A stretch of 64,000 nt of DNA from Plantactinospora endophytica (GCF_016862915.1 NZ_BONW01000005.1:62001-126000); one strand, 5' to 3'. Shown: positions 20,252 through 28,938, counted from the first letter of the stretch. The notes: generated by a model not told the origin, from the letters alone. Made by a program: numbers and translations.

Positions 20252-22617
20252 CGAACAGGTGCAACCGGCCGGCCTGCGGCGGGATGGTGGACGAGACCGG
20301 CTTCTGCGACCGGTGCGGGCGACGGCCACTGCCCGGGCCGGCCGCCGAGCCGCCGCCCGTCGTACTCGGATCGACGGTGACCGGCGGCCAGTCGTGGCTG
20401 GTCGGCGGCCTGGTGCCGATGCCGGAACTCGAACTTCCCGACCCGGTCAGCCGGCTACGCGGCGACACGGAGGTGCCGGAGTCGGGCCGGTACTGCGGCC
20501 GGTGCCGCAACGAGGTCGGCCGTGGGTACGCCGGCCAGCCCGGACTGCCGGAGGGCTTCTGCGGCCAGTGCCGGACGCCGTACTCGTTCGTTCCGAAGCT
20601 GCGCCGGGGCGACCTGGTGGCCGACCAGTACGAGGTCGAGGGCTGCCTGGCCCGGGGCGGTCTCGGCTGGGTGTACCTGGCCCGGGACACCCACCTGGAC
20701 GACAACCTGGTCGCGCTCAAGGGGCTGATCACCAACGACGAGGCCGCACTGCGGCTGGCGGTCGCCGAACGGCGCTTCCTCACCACCCTCGACCACCCCA
20801 ACATCGTCCGGATCTTCAACGCGGTCAGCCACCGCGACCCGCAGAGCGGTGAGCAGACCGGCTACATCGTGATGGAATACCTCAACGGGCAGTCGTTGCA
20901 GGACGTCCAGGAGGCCCTGCTGGCCCGGAGCGCCGGACCGCTGCCGATCGAGCACGTGCTCGCGTACGGGCACGAGATCCTCGCGGCGCTGGAGTACCTG
21001 CACGGCCGGGGCCTGCTCTACTGCGACATGAAGCCGGCGAACGTGATCCGTTGTCCGGACCGGATCAAGGTGATCGACATCGGCGGCGTACGCCAACTCG
21101 ACGACAGCACCAGCCCGGCGGTCGGCACGGACTTCTTCCAGGTTCCGCCCGAGGAGATCCGTCGGCACGGACTGACCGTCCGGTCGGACATCCACACCGT
21201 CGGCCGGACGCTTCAGGTGCTCTTCGAGGTCAGCGAGGAGGGACGCCGGGACAGGCCGGCGGGAAGCGACGCGGACCGGATCGCGTTCGGGGTGAAGTCG
21301 TTCGAGCGGCTGGTCGACCGGGCGGTCGCCGGGCACGATCACCGGTTCGCCACCGCAGCGGAGATGTCCCAGCAGCTCAAAGGGGTGCTCCGGGAACTGC
21401 TGTCGCTGCGTACCGGCCGGCCCCACCCGGTCCGGTCGGCGGTCTTCGCCCCGACCCCGGTACTGCTGGACAACGGGCTCGGTGCCGTACCCGGGCTGGA
21501 CCTCTGGATCCGGGGCGAGACCGACCAACTCGACGTCGCGCCGCCCGCCCCGTCCCGGGCGGCCGGTGGCCTGCCGCCGCCGATCGTTGACCCGGACGAC
21601 GACGCGGCGGACCTGCTGGCGACCGCCGGTGCGGCGGACCCACGCGGACTGATCGAGAAGTTGGCCAACTCCGGCCGGCGTTCGGCGGAAATCCAGTTCG
21701 CACTCTGCCGGGCGTACCTGGAAGCCGGCGATCCGGGCAGTGCGGCCCGGTCCCTGGACGCGGCGGCGGCCGACCTCGGTGCCCGGGCCCGGCACGACTG
21801 GCGGATCCGGTGGCACCGGGGGCTGCTCGGGCTGGCCCGCGACGACGTGGCGACGGCCGAGGTCGAGTTCGACGCCGTCTACTCCGACTGTCCGGGCGAG
21901 ATCGCCCCGAAGCTCGCCCTCGGCTACTGTGCCGAGCACCTGGCCGGGTACGACCGGGCAGGGCTCTGTTACCAGGCGATCTGGCGGCGGGACCGGAGCG
22001 AGGGCAGCGCGGCGTTCGGGCTGGCCCGGCTGCGGCTGCGCGACGGCGACCGGGCCGGGGCGGTGCGGATCCTGGACGAGGTGCCGAGGGAGACCCTGCA
22101 CTACGAGCGGGCCCGGGTGGCGGCGGTCCGAATCCTCTGCGGCCGGCTGCCGGTCGGCGGGCCGGCCCCGGCCGACGTCGACGAGGCGGTCCGGCGGCTG
22201 TCCGCGCTGCACCTGGACGGCGGCAACGAGACCGGGGAGGCCAGGGAGCGGATGACCGCACTGGTCCAGGCGGCGGCGCTGGGCCTGCTCCGCGACGGCA
22301 CCGTGCCCGGATCGGCTTCGCTTCGCGCGGGCGCCGCCGTGCCCGGATCGGCTCCGCTTGGCGCAGGCGCCGCCGTGCCCGGGGCAGCCCCGTCGCGCGG
22401 TGGTGCCGTGGCGGGCGGGGCGAAACCGCCGCACGCGGAGGGCGCAGTGGGTGGGCTCGGCGACGGCGAAGTGCTCGGCCCGGAGTTGACCGAACACCAC
22501 CTGCGGCTGCGGCTGGAACGGTCGATGCGGGTACTCGCCCGCCAGGCCCGGACGGCGGGCGACCACGGCGCGCTGGTGGACCTCGCGAACGCGGTACGAC
22601 CAAGGACCCGATGGTGA
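20248..22617 (+). CDS. pknG: PknG-type serine/threonine kinase with zinc ribbons and TPR region
   Basis: The 789-residue protein matches PknG. An N-terminal zinc ribbon has Cys 5, 10, 20 and 23; a rubredoxin-like unit has Cys 83, 86, 105 and 108 and continues CRTPYSFVPKL. The kinase domain carries GGLGWVYLARD, Lys158, LLYCDMKPANV with Asp260, and VIDIGGV (Asp277 in place of DFG). Mycobacterial PknG has the similar NDLKPEN and DLG motifs. A TPR-like region follows (about 455-660), then three 12-residue repeats (about 686-721). PknG controls glutamate metabolism via GarA in mycobacteria; here the target is unknown. GTG start overlaps the protease stop. Confidence 0.88.
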   Translation: MTNRCNRPACGGMVDETGFCDRCGRRPLPGPAAEPPPVVLGSTVTGGQSWLVGGLVPMPELELPDPVSRLRGDTEVPESGRYCGRCRNEVGRGYAGQPGLPEGFCGQCRTPYSFVPKLRRGDLVADQYEVEGCLARGGLGWVYLARDTHLDDNLVALKGLITNDEAALRLAVAERRFLTTLDHPNIVRIFNAVSHRDPQSGEQTGYIVMEYLNGQSLQDVQEALLARSAGPLPIEHVLAYGHEILAALEYLHGRGLLYCDMKPANVIRCPDRIKVIDIGGVRQLDDSTSPAVGTDFFQVPPEEIRRHGLTVRSDIHTVGRTLQVLFEVSEEGRRDRPAGSDADRIAFGVKSFERLVDRAVAGHDHRFATAAEMSQQLKGVLRELLSLRTGRPHPVRSAVFAPTPVLLDNGLGAVPGLDLWIRGETDQLDVAPPAPSRAAGGLPPPIVDPDDDAADLLATAGAADPRGLIEKLANSGRRSAEIQFALCRAYLEAGDPGSAARSLDAAAADLGARARHDWRIRWHRGLLGLARDDVATAEVEFDAVYSDCPGEIAPKLALGYCAEHLAGYDRAGLCYQAIWRRDRSEGSAAFGLARLRLRDGDRAGAVRILDEVPRETLHYERARVAAVRILCGRLPVGGPAPADVDEAVRRLSALHLDGGNETGEARERMTALVQAAALGLLRDGTVPGSASLRAGAAVPGSAPLGAGAAVPGAAPSRGGAVAGGAKPPHAEGAVGGLGDGEVLGPELTEHHLRLRLERSMRVLARQARTAGDHGALVDLANAVRPRTRW
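22303..22410 (+). repeat. Three in-frame 36-bp repeats in the kinase gene
   Basis: Units begin at about 22303, 22339 and 22375 and encode VPGSASLRAGAA, VPGSAPLGAGAA and VPGAAPSRGGAV. The array lies in a linker between the TPR-like region and the last helices. A 36-bp period keeps the frame, so copy number could vary without destroying the gene. Confidence 0.6.
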
Positions 22618-22739
22618 GGCTCCGAGGACCAGGTGCTCCGGGGATCCGATGGTGCGGCTCCGAGGACCCGATGCTCCGGGGATCCGATGGTGAGGCTCCG
22701 AGAACCCGGTTCTCCGGGATCCGATGGTGCGGTTTCGAC
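22608..22739 (+). repeat. 38-bp tandem repeat between kinase and VWA genes
   Basis: Units start at 22608, 22646, 22684 and 22721; the first two are 38 bp, the third 37 bp and the fourth partial. Each begins CCGATGGTG(A/C)GGCTCCGAG and ends in CTCCGGGGAT or CTCCGGGAT. The array begins inside the kinase stop codon region and ends 35 bases before the VWA start, filling the 157-bp gap. It breaks an otherwise overlapping operon. Confidence 0.7.
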
Positions 22740-22774
22740 GAGGCGACGGTGACGGGCCGAGAGGAGGCGACGGC

Positions 22775-24328
22775 ATGATGCCAGGGCCTGGCGGGGGCGG
22801 ACCGCCACACGCCTTCGGGCTGGAGGTCGTGCAGAACCGGTACCGGTCCACCTCGGACACCGGGATGGCGGTCGTGCTCAGGGTGACGGCACGCTCCGCC
22901 GCCGCTGCGGTGGCGACACCGGCACCGACCTCGGCGGCGGTGGTGGTACTCGTCGACTGCTCCAGTTCGATGGGCTATCCACCGGCGAAGATGACGGCGG
23001 CGAAGCAGGCCACCCGGGCCGCGATCGACAGCATCCGGGACGGCAGCAGCTTCGCCATCGTCGCCGGCACCGACACCACCCGGATGGTGTACCCGGAGCG
23101 GGCGACGATGGCCGTCGCCGGGGACAGCGCCCGGGCGGCGGCGAAGCAGGCCACCGGACACCTCTACGACGGCGGTGGCACGGCGATGGGCGGCTGGCTG
23201 CGGTTGGCGGACCAGCTCCTGGCGCCGTACCCGCAGTCGGTGCGGCACGTCGTCCTGCTGACCGACGGGCGCAACGAGCACGAGACGCCGGAGTACCTGG
23301 AGGAGGTGTTGACCTCCTGCGCCGGCAACTTCGTCTGTGACGCCCGGGGCATCGGCGAGGACTGGGATCACCGGCAACTGCTCCGGATCACCTCCGTGCT
23401 GCGCGGCACGGCCGAGGCGATCGGGCACGTCGACGACCTCGCGGCCGACTTTCGGTCCATCATGGACAGAGCGATGGGCAAGCGCGTACCCGACCTGCGG
23501 ATCCGGCTCACCACTGCACCCGGCGTACGGCTGCGCTCGTTGCGGCAGGAGACACCGACGCTCGCCGACCTGACCGAGCACGCGACCGTGCTGGACGAGC
23601 GGACCAGCGAGTTCTACACCGGCTCCTGGACGGGCGAGGAGAGCCGGGACTTCCTGGTGGACCTGGCGATCGGCCACCGGTACGACGGTGACCGCCCGCC
23701 GCTGGACGAGGATCTCCGGGCGGCCCGGGTCGACCTGCTCACGGCGGGCGAGCGGTGCGCCGACCCGAAGCCGATCCTGCTGCGCTGGACGGACGACCCG
23801 GTCGCGCCGACCCGGATCGAGCCGCTGGTCGCCCGGCACCTGGGGCAGGAGGAGTTGGGCGAGGCGGTGGCGGCCGGCTGCGACGCCCTGGAAGCCGGCG
23901 ACCGGGAGGCTGCGGAGACACAGTTCGGGCTCGCCGTCGGGCTGGCGGAGCGGCTCGGCGACACCGAGATCCTGCACCGGCTGGCCGGCCTGGTGCACAT
24001 CACCGGCGACTCCGACCACCCGGTCCGGCTCAGGGACGACTGGACCCGCAGCGCCCTGCTCCGGGCCGCGATGAGTTCGGTGATGGCCGGCTCGGGGGCA
24101 CAGTGGGACGCCCGACAGCCACGGCCGGAGCCGCCGAAGCGGACCGGGCCGGACCAGGTCTGCCCGTGCGGACGCATCTCACCGCCGACCGCGTTGGCCT
24201 GCGAGTCGTGCCAACGCCCGTTCGACGGCACGGGATCCGGCGACGGCACGGGATCCGGCGACGGCACGGGATCCGGCAACGGCACGGCATCCGGCAACGG
24301 CACGGGATCTGGCGAGGGGGCGGCGTGA
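22775..24328 (+). CDS. VWA domain protein with C-terminal zinc ribbon
   Basis: The 517-residue protein has a von Willebrand A domain with an intact MIDAS start DCSSSMG (Asp61), followed by the helical Thr/Asp elements GGGTAMGGWLRLADQ and VLLTDGRNEHETPEYLE. The region after about 240 is a beta-rich domain then helices (DREAAETQFGLAVGLAERLG). Near residue 463 CPCGRISPPTALACESC looks like a zinc ribbon. The last 30 residues are Gly/Thr/Ser repeats encoded by an 18-bp array. No signal peptide is present, so it is cytoplasmic. The ATG at 22775 follows GAGGAGGCG. The stop overlaps the next gene (GTGA). Confidence 0.82.
   Translation: MMPGPGGGGPPHAFGLEVVQNRYRSTSDTGMAVVLRVTARSAAAAVATPAPTSAAVVVLVDCSSSMGYPPAKMTAAKQATRAAIDSIRDGSSFAIVAGTDTTRMVYPERATMAVAGDSARAAAKQATGHLYDGGGTAMGGWLRLADQLLAPYPQSVRHVVLLTDGRNEHETPEYLEEVLTSCAGNFVCDARGIGEDWDHRQLLRITSVLRGTAEAIGHVDDLAADFRSIMDRAMGKRVPDLRIRLTTAPGVRLRSLRQETPTLADLTEHATVLDERTSEFYTGSWTGEESRDFLVDLAIGHRYDGDRPPLDEDLRAARVDLLTAGERCADPKPILLRWTDDPVAPTRIEPLVARHLGQEELGEAVAAGCDALEAGDREAAETQFGLAVGLAERLGDTEILHRLAGLVHITGDSDHPVRLRDDWTRSALLRAAMSSVMAGSGAQWDARQPRPEPPKRTGPDQVCPCGRISPPTALACESCQRPFDGTGSGDGTGSGDGTGSGNGTASGNGTGSGEGAA
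24224..24313 (+). repeat. Five 18-bp in-frame repeats at the 3' end of the VWA gene
   Basis: Five units of GACGGCACGGGATCCGGC or near variants (AACGGC..., GGATCT...) run from 24224 to 24313 and encode a (D/N)GTGSG- or NGTASG-type tail. The array ends about a dozen bases before the stop codon. Confidence 0.65.
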
Positions 24329-25473
24329 CGGCGCCGGTGGCCGGCGACGGGACGGGACGACCGAGCACGACCCGGCGTACGCTGCTGCGCCTGCTCGGCT
24401 GTCTGCTCGGCGCGACGGTGCTGGTGCTGGCCAGCTCGCTCGCCGTCGTCTGGGGTACCCACCGCACCGCCGAGACGGTACGCACCCGGAGCCTGCCCTC
24501 GGTGATGGAGTTGTCGGCGGTCCGTACCGCCCTGGTCCGGGCCGACACGGCGGCGATCGACAGCTTCCGGACCGGGCAGGCGAGACTGGCCGGGCCCGGC
24601 GAGGAATACCAGAACCAGATCGCCGCCGCCAGCCAGAGCCTGGCCCAGGCGGCCGAGGACATCGGCTCCGCGGCCGACACCAGCAGCCGGCAGCTCCAGG
24701 TCGTCGAAGGGCTGCTGGTCCGGTACAACGACCTGGTCGGCCAGGCGTACGCGCACTACGGGAAGGACGGCCGGGACGGCCTCTCCACCGCCTACCTGTG
24801 GTACGCCTCCCGCCTGCTGCACTCCGCGGACGGCATCCTGGCCCAACTCGACAGCCTCATCGCGGCGGAGACCGCCGCCCTGGAGACGCGACTCTCGTCG
24901 GGATGGCTGAGCCCGGCCGCGACCCTGGTGTGGGTGCTGCCGGTGCTGCTCCTGCTGCTCCTGCTGGTCGGCACACAGGTCTTCCTGCGTCGGCGGTTCC
25001 GGCGGGCGGTCAACTGGGGGCTCGCCACCGCGACCGCACTGCTCGCCGTACTCGCCGCCGGCACGTCGTTCGCGCTGGTCTCGAAGGCGCAACTGGCCGA
25101 CGCCGAGGAGGAACTGTCGCAGGTACGCCGGCTGTCGGGGGAGCAGTTCAGCGCTGCCGACCGGGAGGGCATGAGCGCACTGGACGGCCTCGTCACCGAG
25201 TTCTGCCCGCCGGATCGAGGATGCGACATCACCAGCGAGATCTTCCGTACCGGTCTCGGCTCGGCTGCCCCGTCGTCCCCGGCCCCGGCCCCGACGCCGG
25301 CGTCGGACCGAGCCGTGCTGGAGGGCGCGCAGGAGGTCACCGGGCAGGCGGCGGCAGCCACCAGCGCGACGTCCGGTGCCTTCGTCGTACTGCTGCTGGC
25401 GTCGCCGATCGTGTTGCTCGTCTGGTGGGGGCTGCGCCCGCGCATCGAGGAATACCGGTACCGGTCGAGATGA
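24325..25473 (+). CDS. Four-TM sensor-like membrane protein (GlnX-like)
   Basis: The 382-residue protein has four membrane helices at about 20-45, 194-222, 231-253 and 351-372. Two extracytoplasmic helical domains lie between helices 1-2 and 3-4. The first (TRSLPSVMELSAVRTALVRA) resembles a four-helix-bundle sensor; the second holds two Cys (FCPPDRGCDIT). This double arrangement recalls GlnX, which couples GlnH to PknG in mycobacteria. There is no histidine-kinase or HAMP-type output domain, so signalling would have to go through protein contacts. GTG start overlaps the VWA stop; the next ATG overlaps its stop. Confidence 0.75.
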   Translation: MTAPVAGDGTGRPSTTRRTLLRLLGCLLGATVLVLASSLAVVWGTHRTAETVRTRSLPSVMELSAVRTALVRADTAAIDSFRTGQARLAGPGEEYQNQIAAASQSLAQAAEDIGSAADTSSRQLQVVEGLLVRYNDLVGQAYAHYGKDGRDGLSTAYLWYASRLLHSADGILAQLDSLIAAETAALETRLSSGWLSPAATLVWVLPVLLLLLLLVGTQVFLRRRFRRAVNWGLATATALLAVLAAGTSFALVSKAQLADAEEELSQVRRLSGEQFSAADREGMSALDGLVTEFCPPDRGCDITSEIFRTGLGSAAPSSPAPAPTPASDRAVLEGAQEVTGQAAAATSATSGAFVVLLLASPIVLLVWWGLRPRIEEYRYRSR

Positions 25474-26867
25474 GGCAGCCGACGCGACGCACAATCGCCC
25501 ACCTGCTCGTGCTGCCGGTGCTGGTCACGGCAGTCGGCCTCGGCGGCTGCCTCGGTCAACCCGACGAGCGGACGGTGACGGTGCTGGCCTCCTGGACCGG
25601 CGCAGAGGAGGAAAGCTTCCGCAGGGTGCTGGACCGGTTCGAGGACGAGTACGGCATCGAGGTCGACTACCAGGGCAGCCGCGCCGTACGCCAGATCCTC
25701 CTCGCCGAGGTGCAGAAGGGCACCCCGCCGGACGTCGCGGTGCTGCCGACCCTGAGCGAGATGGCGGCCTACCACCGCCGGGACGTGCTGCGACCGCTCG
25801 GCGGCGAACCCGAGTCGTCGATGAGCCGGCAGTGGCGCGAGTGGGCGCAACTGGACGACGGCGGCGAGCTGGACGTGGTACCGATCAAGGCCGACCTGAA
25901 GAGCCTCGTCTGGTACGTGCCCGGTCGGGTGCCGTTCGGTCCGGCGGACGAGCCGCAGAGCTGGGAGGCGCTGGTCGAGACCAGTCGGGCACTGGCGTCG
26001 ACGGGCGCGACACCCTGGTGCCTGGGGATGAGCGCGACGCCGGGCTCCGGCTGGCCGGGTACGGACTGGATCGAGGACATCCTGCTGCACCGCTCCGGGC
26101 GGGCCGCGTACGACAGATGGTCCTCCGGTGGGCTCGCCTGGACGTCCCCGGAGATGACGGCGGCCTGGACGGCCTGGGGCGACCTGGTCAACGCTTCGGG
26201 GATGGTCCGGGGTGGTGCCGCCGCCGCGCTGCTGACCGAGTTCACCGACGCCGGCCGGCCGATGTTCACCGACCAGCCCGGCTGCCGCTTCGAACACCAG
26301 GCGTCGTTCGTGGTCGGCATCCGGGACGGTTATCCGGACGACGACCGGGGCGCCGCCGTCCGGGCGGCGGACGTGGCCCGCGCCGACTACTTTCCCTTCC
26401 CGACCTTCGGCGGTCCCGAGGCGGACGGCGCCAGCCGGCAGGGTTCGGTGGTGTCGGCCGACTTCGCCGGGCTGTTCACCGACAAGACGGCGGCGAAGGA
26501 CCTGATCAGGTTCCTGGCCACGGACGAGGCGCAGGCGATCTGGCAGGGCAGCAGTGCCGGCACCTTTTTCTCGGTCAACCGGGAGGTCGGTCCGGACAGG
26601 CCCACCGCGCCGGCTGGTGACGACAGGCGGGCCGAGGTGAAATGGGAGATCGCCGAGACGCTGACGGCGGGTACGAGCCCACTGTGTCTGGACGCCTCGG
26701 ACGTGATGCCGACCGCGATGGCGAACGCGTTCCAGCACGCGGTGCTGGAGTACTTGCAGTACCCGGACCGGCTCGACGCGCTGCTCGGCACCCTCGAACG
26801 GCTCCGCGCCTCCATCGGAGCGGAGGAGTGGCTACCCAGGGGCACGTGCAGCGAATCAGGTCAGTGA
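25470..26867 (+). CDS. Extracellular sugar-type solute-binding lipoprotein
   Basis: The 465-residue protein has a signal peptide with lipobox GLGGC (Cys about 27) and the family 1 binding-protein layout: VTVLASWTGAEEESFRRVLD, FEDEYGIEVDYQGSRAVRQI and KGTPPDVAVLPTLSEMAAY. It ends in a helical C-lobe. The ATG overlaps the GlnX-like stop (ATGA), so it belongs to the protease-kinase-VWA-sensor operon. There is no ABC permease or ATPase anywhere nearby, which argues that it feeds a ligand signal to the sensor rather than a transporter. Ligand unknown. Confidence 0.8.
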   Translation: MRQPTRRTIAHLLVLPVLVTAVGLGGCLGQPDERTVTVLASWTGAEEESFRRVLDRFEDEYGIEVDYQGSRAVRQILLAEVQKGTPPDVAVLPTLSEMAAYHRRDVLRPLGGEPESSMSRQWREWAQLDDGGELDVVPIKADLKSLVWYVPGRVPFGPADEPQSWEALVETSRALASTGATPWCLGMSATPGSGWPGTDWIEDILLHRSGRAAYDRWSSGGLAWTSPEMTAAWTAWGDLVNASGMVRGGAAAALLTEFTDAGRPMFTDQPGCRFEHQASFVVGIRDGYPDDDRGAAVRAADVARADYFPFPTFGGPEADGASRQGSVVSADFAGLFTDKTAAKDLIRFLATDEAQAIWQGSSAGTFFSVNREVGPDRPTAPAGDDRRAEVKWEIAETLTAGTSPLCLDASDVMPTAMANAFQHAVLEYLQYPDRLDALLGTLERLRASIGAEEWLPRGTCSESGQ

Positions 26868-26937
26868 GGGAACCTGGCCGAACGGTGCCGTCTTCGTCTG
26901 GTCGGTGTCGAGTTCGTCGGGTCGGACTCGGGCCGCA

Positions 26938-27366
26938 TCACATGTATTCTGCGGCTGTTTGCTCGACCTGTCGAATGAAGAGTTCAAGTTGCGGGTCGTC
27001 AAGATTCTCGTCTTGCAGCAGTGTTCCGAGAATCGCGATCTGGACAGAGAAGGCGACATCCGGCGCTATGTCATCTACGAGGTGGGTCTCCCCGAGTACC
27101 GCACGGATCATGCCCTCCATCGCAAGAGCGGGAAGGTCGGACCCGTCCTGGTAGCGCGACCGCGTCTCCCGCACGAACTCGGCGACATACTGTAGATCCT
27201 TCCCCCGGAAGCGTCGATCGACGGCGAGTGCGAAGGCTGCGCCGATGACCTGTGACCCGCCGGACCAGCCGACCTGGTCCAGTTGCTCCAGCAGAGAGTC
27301 GGCCCGTTCCCAGTCACGTCGGGCCATCGCCCGGATCAGGTCGCTCAGTTCTCTTCTCGTGTCCAC
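26938..27366 (-). CDS. Cassette A gene 5: ~142-residue acidic helical protein
   Basis: The product (DWERADSLLEQLDQVGWSGG, then FALAVDRRFRGKDLQYVAEF) is helical and acidic with no known domain. It aligns with the cassette B protein at 29139: both have a GW, the A(V/I)(D/E)RRF motif and an IRAV segment at equivalent places. GTG start at 27366 is used; it overlaps the 3' end of the upstream membrane gene by 53 bases. Last gene of the minus-strand cassette, convergent with the binding-protein gene. Function unknown. Confidence 0.65.
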   Translation of the reverse strand: MDTRRELSDLIRAMARRDWERADSLLEQLDQVGWSGGSQVIGAAFALAVDRRFRGKDLQYVAEFVRETRSRYQDGSDLPALAMEGMIRAVLGETHLVDDIAPDVAFSVQIAILGTLLQDENLDDPQLELFIRQVEQTAAEYM

Positions 27367-28021
27367 GTGCCCGGAACCTCGCTATTCCTTTGCGTATCAG
27401 CTGGCTTGATCTATACATGGTGACGCTGACTATCACACCGATGGCGACGAGATGGCCTGCTGCCTCCGGGGCGTCAATCTTCTGTTGTGCGGGCGAAGAG
27501 GACGGCGGCGGCTTGGCTGTGCTCGTACACTGGGTACCTGGCGGTTTGAGAGGGCCCTTGAGGATCTTTATCGTCGTCTGAGCTACTTCGGTCGCACTCT
27601 TGCCCGCATCCTGCAGGCTCTCGACGTTCCGGCTCATCCTCCTCATGAATGCGCCGACGCCTGGGGCGCTGTCCGAGCGCTGCTCGCTCTCCCCGAGGAC
27701 GCGTTCGCCCGACGGCATGGCGCCGTCGACTACGTCATGATCGGGGATCGAACCAGGAGCGATGGTGTCGAGGTAATCCTCGAAGTGTTTCCGCGCCTTG
27801 TCCAGCAGGCGGGCGATCCTGGCTGATTTCTCACCGGCCGTCTGGATGTCGGTGATTGCTTCCTCAAGCTGCGTGCGCTCGGTGCCCTGCGCTGCCTCGT
27901 GATAGTGCCGCTGGCTCTGTTCGGCGTGAGCGTTTGCGCGCATGGCAGTGACCGCAGAGGCGGCAAGGCGCTTCCGTAGGTCGAGGAGCTGGGCTACAAC
28001 GTCAGCCATGCCTCCGGTCAT
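27314..28021 (-). CDS. Cassette A gene 4: helical protein with C-terminal membrane segment
   Basis: The 235-residue protein starts MTGGMADVVAQLLDLRKRLA, continues with long polar helices (HYHEAAQGTERTQLEEAITD and KSARIARLLDKARKHFEDYL), has a Pro/Ser linker and one hydrophobic helix near 195-212 (LVAIGVIVSVTMYRSSQLI) followed by a basic tail. It aligns with the cassette B protein at 29563 (shared DVVAQ, EA-QGT, TA-EK motifs and position of the linker). The start overlaps the stop of the 86-residue gene (ATGA), indicating coupling. Confidence 0.68.
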   Translation of the reverse strand: MTGGMADVVAQLLDLRKRLAASAVTAMRANAHAEQSQRHYHEAAQGTERTQLEEAITDIQTAGEKSARIARLLDKARKHFEDYLDTIAPGSIPDHDVVDGAMPSGERVLGESEQRSDSAPGVGAFMRRMSRNVESLQDAGKSATEVAQTTIKILKGPLKPPGTQCTSTAKPPPSSSPAQQKIDAPEAAGHLVAIGVIVSVTMYRSSQLIRKGIARFRARGHEKRTERPDPGDGPT

Positions 28022-28278
28022 CCGAGGGCGTGGAGATAGGTATCGGCGTGTTCGACGGCGGCGTCAACCCGCCGGATTGTCAGCTCGACCTCACGATCGA
28101 GACCGGCAAGGATCGCCAGCCCGGCCTTCGCATCGTCGTTCGCGCTGTCGTGAACCGTCAGCCTGGCGAGCCGCTCCGCAGCGGCTGCTTCGCCGGCTAC
28201 CCGCTCCAGGACTTGCTTGGTTTGTCGTGCCGCATGATTGCCCTCGCGGATGGTGCGTTTGACTGCGCCGATGTTCAC
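28018..28278 (-). CDS. Cassette A gene 3: 86-residue helical protein
   Basis: The product begins MNIGAVKRTIREGNHAARQT and is almost entirely helical, with Ala/Arg/Glu heptad-like spacing; HDSAN and a C-terminal LLH-type ending have counterparts in the cassette B copy at 30234. It is WXG100-like in size, but no WXG motif exists. GTG start at 28278. It lies 15 bases after the 87-residue gene stop and overlaps the following gene start. Confidence 0.65.
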   Translation of the reverse strand: MNIGAVKRTIREGNHAARQTKQVLERVAGEAAAAERLARLTVHDSANDDAKAGLAILAGLDREVELTIRRVDAAVEHADTYLHALG

Positions 28279-28293
28279 CGCGTTGTCCCTGTT

Positions 28294-28557
28294 TCAGCCC
28301 AGCACGCTGGTGTATTCGCGGGCGGCGGCGGCGCTGCCTTGGATCATCGTCGCCGCCTCGATCAGGCGCTGCTTTGTCTGCTCGGCGCGGTGGATGGCTT
28401 CGGCGATCTTGGGATGGCCGGTACCGGCGGCGACGGCCCTGAGTCGGGTGAGGACCTGTTCGGTGTTCTCGATCGCTGACCGAATCTGGTTGAGGGTGTT
28501 GTTTCCCTGGTCGGCGGCCTGGACGAGCGCGGCTTTGACTTCCTCGATGCTGGCCAT
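28294..28557 (-). CDS. Cassette A gene 2: 87-residue helical protein (DUF6244-like)
   Basis: The protein starts MASIEEVKAALVQAADQGNN and continues with long helices (EQVLTRLRAVAAGTGHPKIA). I associate it, from memory, with the Micromonosporaceae family DUF6244. Strong ribosome binding site GGGGAGG lies five bases before the ATG at 28557. It is nearly identical to 30528-30791: only a few changes occur, all toward the C-terminal end. First gene of a four-gene operon behind a promoter at about 28654. WXG-like size and helicity suggest a secreted or scaffold role, but this is inference. Confidence 0.7.
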   Translation of the reverse strand: MASIEEVKAALVQAADQGNNTLNQIRSAIENTEQVLTRLRAVAAGTGHPKIAEAIHRAEQTKQRLIEAATMIQGSAAAAREYTSVLG

Positions 28558-28639
28558 GCGATCCTCCCCGAGTGCCGGCTGCGGCGGGACGGTCGGAGGT
28601 TGAGCATCCCGGGCGGCCAAGCACCCGGCCGTCACGCTC

Positions 28640-28700
28640 GCGTGGTCGAGCGAACACTATCCGAGACGGGCGGGCGACGCAGCCCCGCCGATCGCTATCG
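28640..28700 (-). promoter_or_regulatory. Promoter of cassette A operon
   Basis: Reading the minus strand, CTCGGATAGTGTTCG includes a -10-like TAGTGT (complement of 28654-28659). An upstream CGGCGGGGCTGC (complement of about 28683-28694) is shared with the cassette B promoter. The block is about 100 bases before the 87-residue gene and downstream of the GntR gene. Confidence 0.5.
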
Positions 28701-28719
28701 GTCCTAGCTGGCCTGACCG

Positions 28720-28938
28720 TTACTTCGCCTCGGTCACGAAGACGCCCTTGCCCTGGTGGCCGTAGACCAACCCCTCGGACTTCAGCAGGACGATCGCCAT
28801 GTGTACGGCGTTGTTGCCGACGCCGTAGCTGGCTTGCAGTTGGGCCGTGGACGGCAGTTTGTCGCCTGGACCGAGCGCTCCGGACTTGATCTGTTCGCGC
28901 AGGTCGTCGGCGACACGCTGGTAGTTCGGCGTGACCAT
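28720..28938 (-). CDS. Cassette A gene 1: GntR-type winged-helix regulator
   Basis: The 72-residue protein is a bare GntR winged-helix DNA-binding domain: YQRVADDLREQIKSGALGPG, then GDKLPSTAQLQASYGVGNNA, then a hairpin wing GLVYGHQGKGVFV. There is no ligand-binding domain, as in short GntR repressors of integrative elements and some Streptomyces regulators. ATG at 28938. It lies just upstream of the four-gene operon, on the same strand, and is about 60% identical to the cassette B regulator at 30949. A repressor role is inferred. Confidence 0.82.
   Translation of the reverse strand: MVTPNYQRVADDLREQIKSGALGPGDKLPSTAQLQASYGVGNNAVHMAIVLLKSEGLVYGHQGKGVFVTEAK

Noticed and set aside
22608-22739. 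38-bp array considered as a CRISPR
   Set aside because: Units follow each other without spacers, differ internally and are not palindromic; no cas gene is nearby.
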